DNA of 6,282 nt from Kiritimatiellia bacterium (GTDB lineage: Bacteria > Verrucomicrobiota > Kiritimatiellia > RFP12 > UBA1067), in assembly GCA_016303225.1 (NCBI GenBank), contig JAEDMC010000161.1, positions 1-6,282 on the forward strand, given 5' to 3'. The position numbers and the translations under genes are program-made. The notes beneath the pieces are model-generated. The model was not told where the DNA came from, made no database searches, and worked only from the letters and a program-made list of their open reading frames with translations. Within the stretch, counting starts at the first letter, position 1. Every line of letters starts with the position of its first letter. Below are positions 6,221 to 6,282 of the stretch, in pieces.

Positions 6221-6281
6221 CCATGAGCGGCGAGTTGCAAACAGCCGCGCTCCGCTCCGCGTGCTGAAATCGCACGCTACG
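6174..6281 (-). other. Open frame entering from the right edge; possible 3' end of an upstream gene
   Basis: One minus-strand frame is open from the window edge to a TAG at 6176-6174 (35 codons, ending SPLMALKQSANLILKAKNG). The stop falls 4 nt before the extended -10 motif, where an upstream gene could end. I recognise no family, and an open run of this length in GC-rich DNA is unremarkable. It may be non-coding, and the plus strand also has only a trivial 14-codon frame here (6223-6267). Confidence 0.12.
6259..6277. repeat. 6-bp GC-rich inverted repeat at the right edge
   Basis: GCGTGC (6259-6264) and GCACGC (6272-6277) are exact complements around a 7-nt spacer, next to a tandem GCTCC repeat (6250-6258 region). 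No T-run is visible on either side within the window, so it is not called a terminator. It may be part of a structured repeat that continues beyond the edge. Confidence 0.35.
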
Positions 6282-6282
6282 C

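Noticed and set aside
6223..6267. A 14-codon plus-strand ORF (MSGELQTAALRSAC)
   Set aside because: Too short, with no convincing ribosome-binding site or promoter on the plus strand.

Overview
The window carries most of one leftward-transcribed (minus-strand) operon: a type I restriction-modification locus with an embedded RhuM-family gene. Reading the minus strand from right to left, the layout is: a structured upstream region and candidate promoter (about 5994-6282), hsdR (5993-2850; ATP-dependent translocase/endonuclease subunit), hsdM (2839-1163; N6-adenine methyltransferase subunit), a rhuM homologue (1161-70), and the first 24 codons of a further gene that runs off the left edge (73-1). 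The junctions are tight: 10 nt between hsdR and hsdM, 1 nt between hsdM and rhuM (TGA-A-ATG), and a 4-nt ATGA overlap between rhuM and the edge ORF. This is what a single translationally coupled transcript would look like. The many plus-strand open frames mirror these genes and show no independent support.

How the genes work together: in type I systems HsdM and the specificity subunit HsdS form the methyltransferase, and adding HsdR makes the DNA-translocating restriction enzyme. All catalytic motifs of HsdR (PD-D/ExK nuclease, Walker A, DEAH, later SF2 motifs) and HsdM (DPSAGSG, NPPF) are intact, so both look functional. No hsdS is recognisable here. It should lie left of position 1, either as the edge ORF itself or after it. 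RhuM homologues occur elsewhere inside type I R-M operons, but their molecular role is not established.

The hsdR upstream region is the least ordinary part. It has an extended -10 promoter (TGGTATAAT), then a roughly 160-nt leader. The leader holds two adjacent inverted repeats, one with a GGAGGT Shine-Dalgarno-like sequence exactly in its loop. After that come an 11-codon Phe-rich mini-ORF, whose stop lies inside the next perfect 11-bp hairpin, and the hsdR ribosome-binding site. A 47-codon frame also spans the leader and overlaps the hsdR start by ATGA. An 11-bp/5-nt hairpin of the same geometry lies inside rhuM.

Organism: a bacterium, from SD motifs, a sigma70-type -10 and gene content. 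Base composition is moderate to GC-rich, with sampled hsdM lines near 63% GC and sampled rhuM lines in the 40s. Nothing here fixes the phylum. Type I R-M operons are commonly horizontally exchanged, so this should be treated as accessory DNA.
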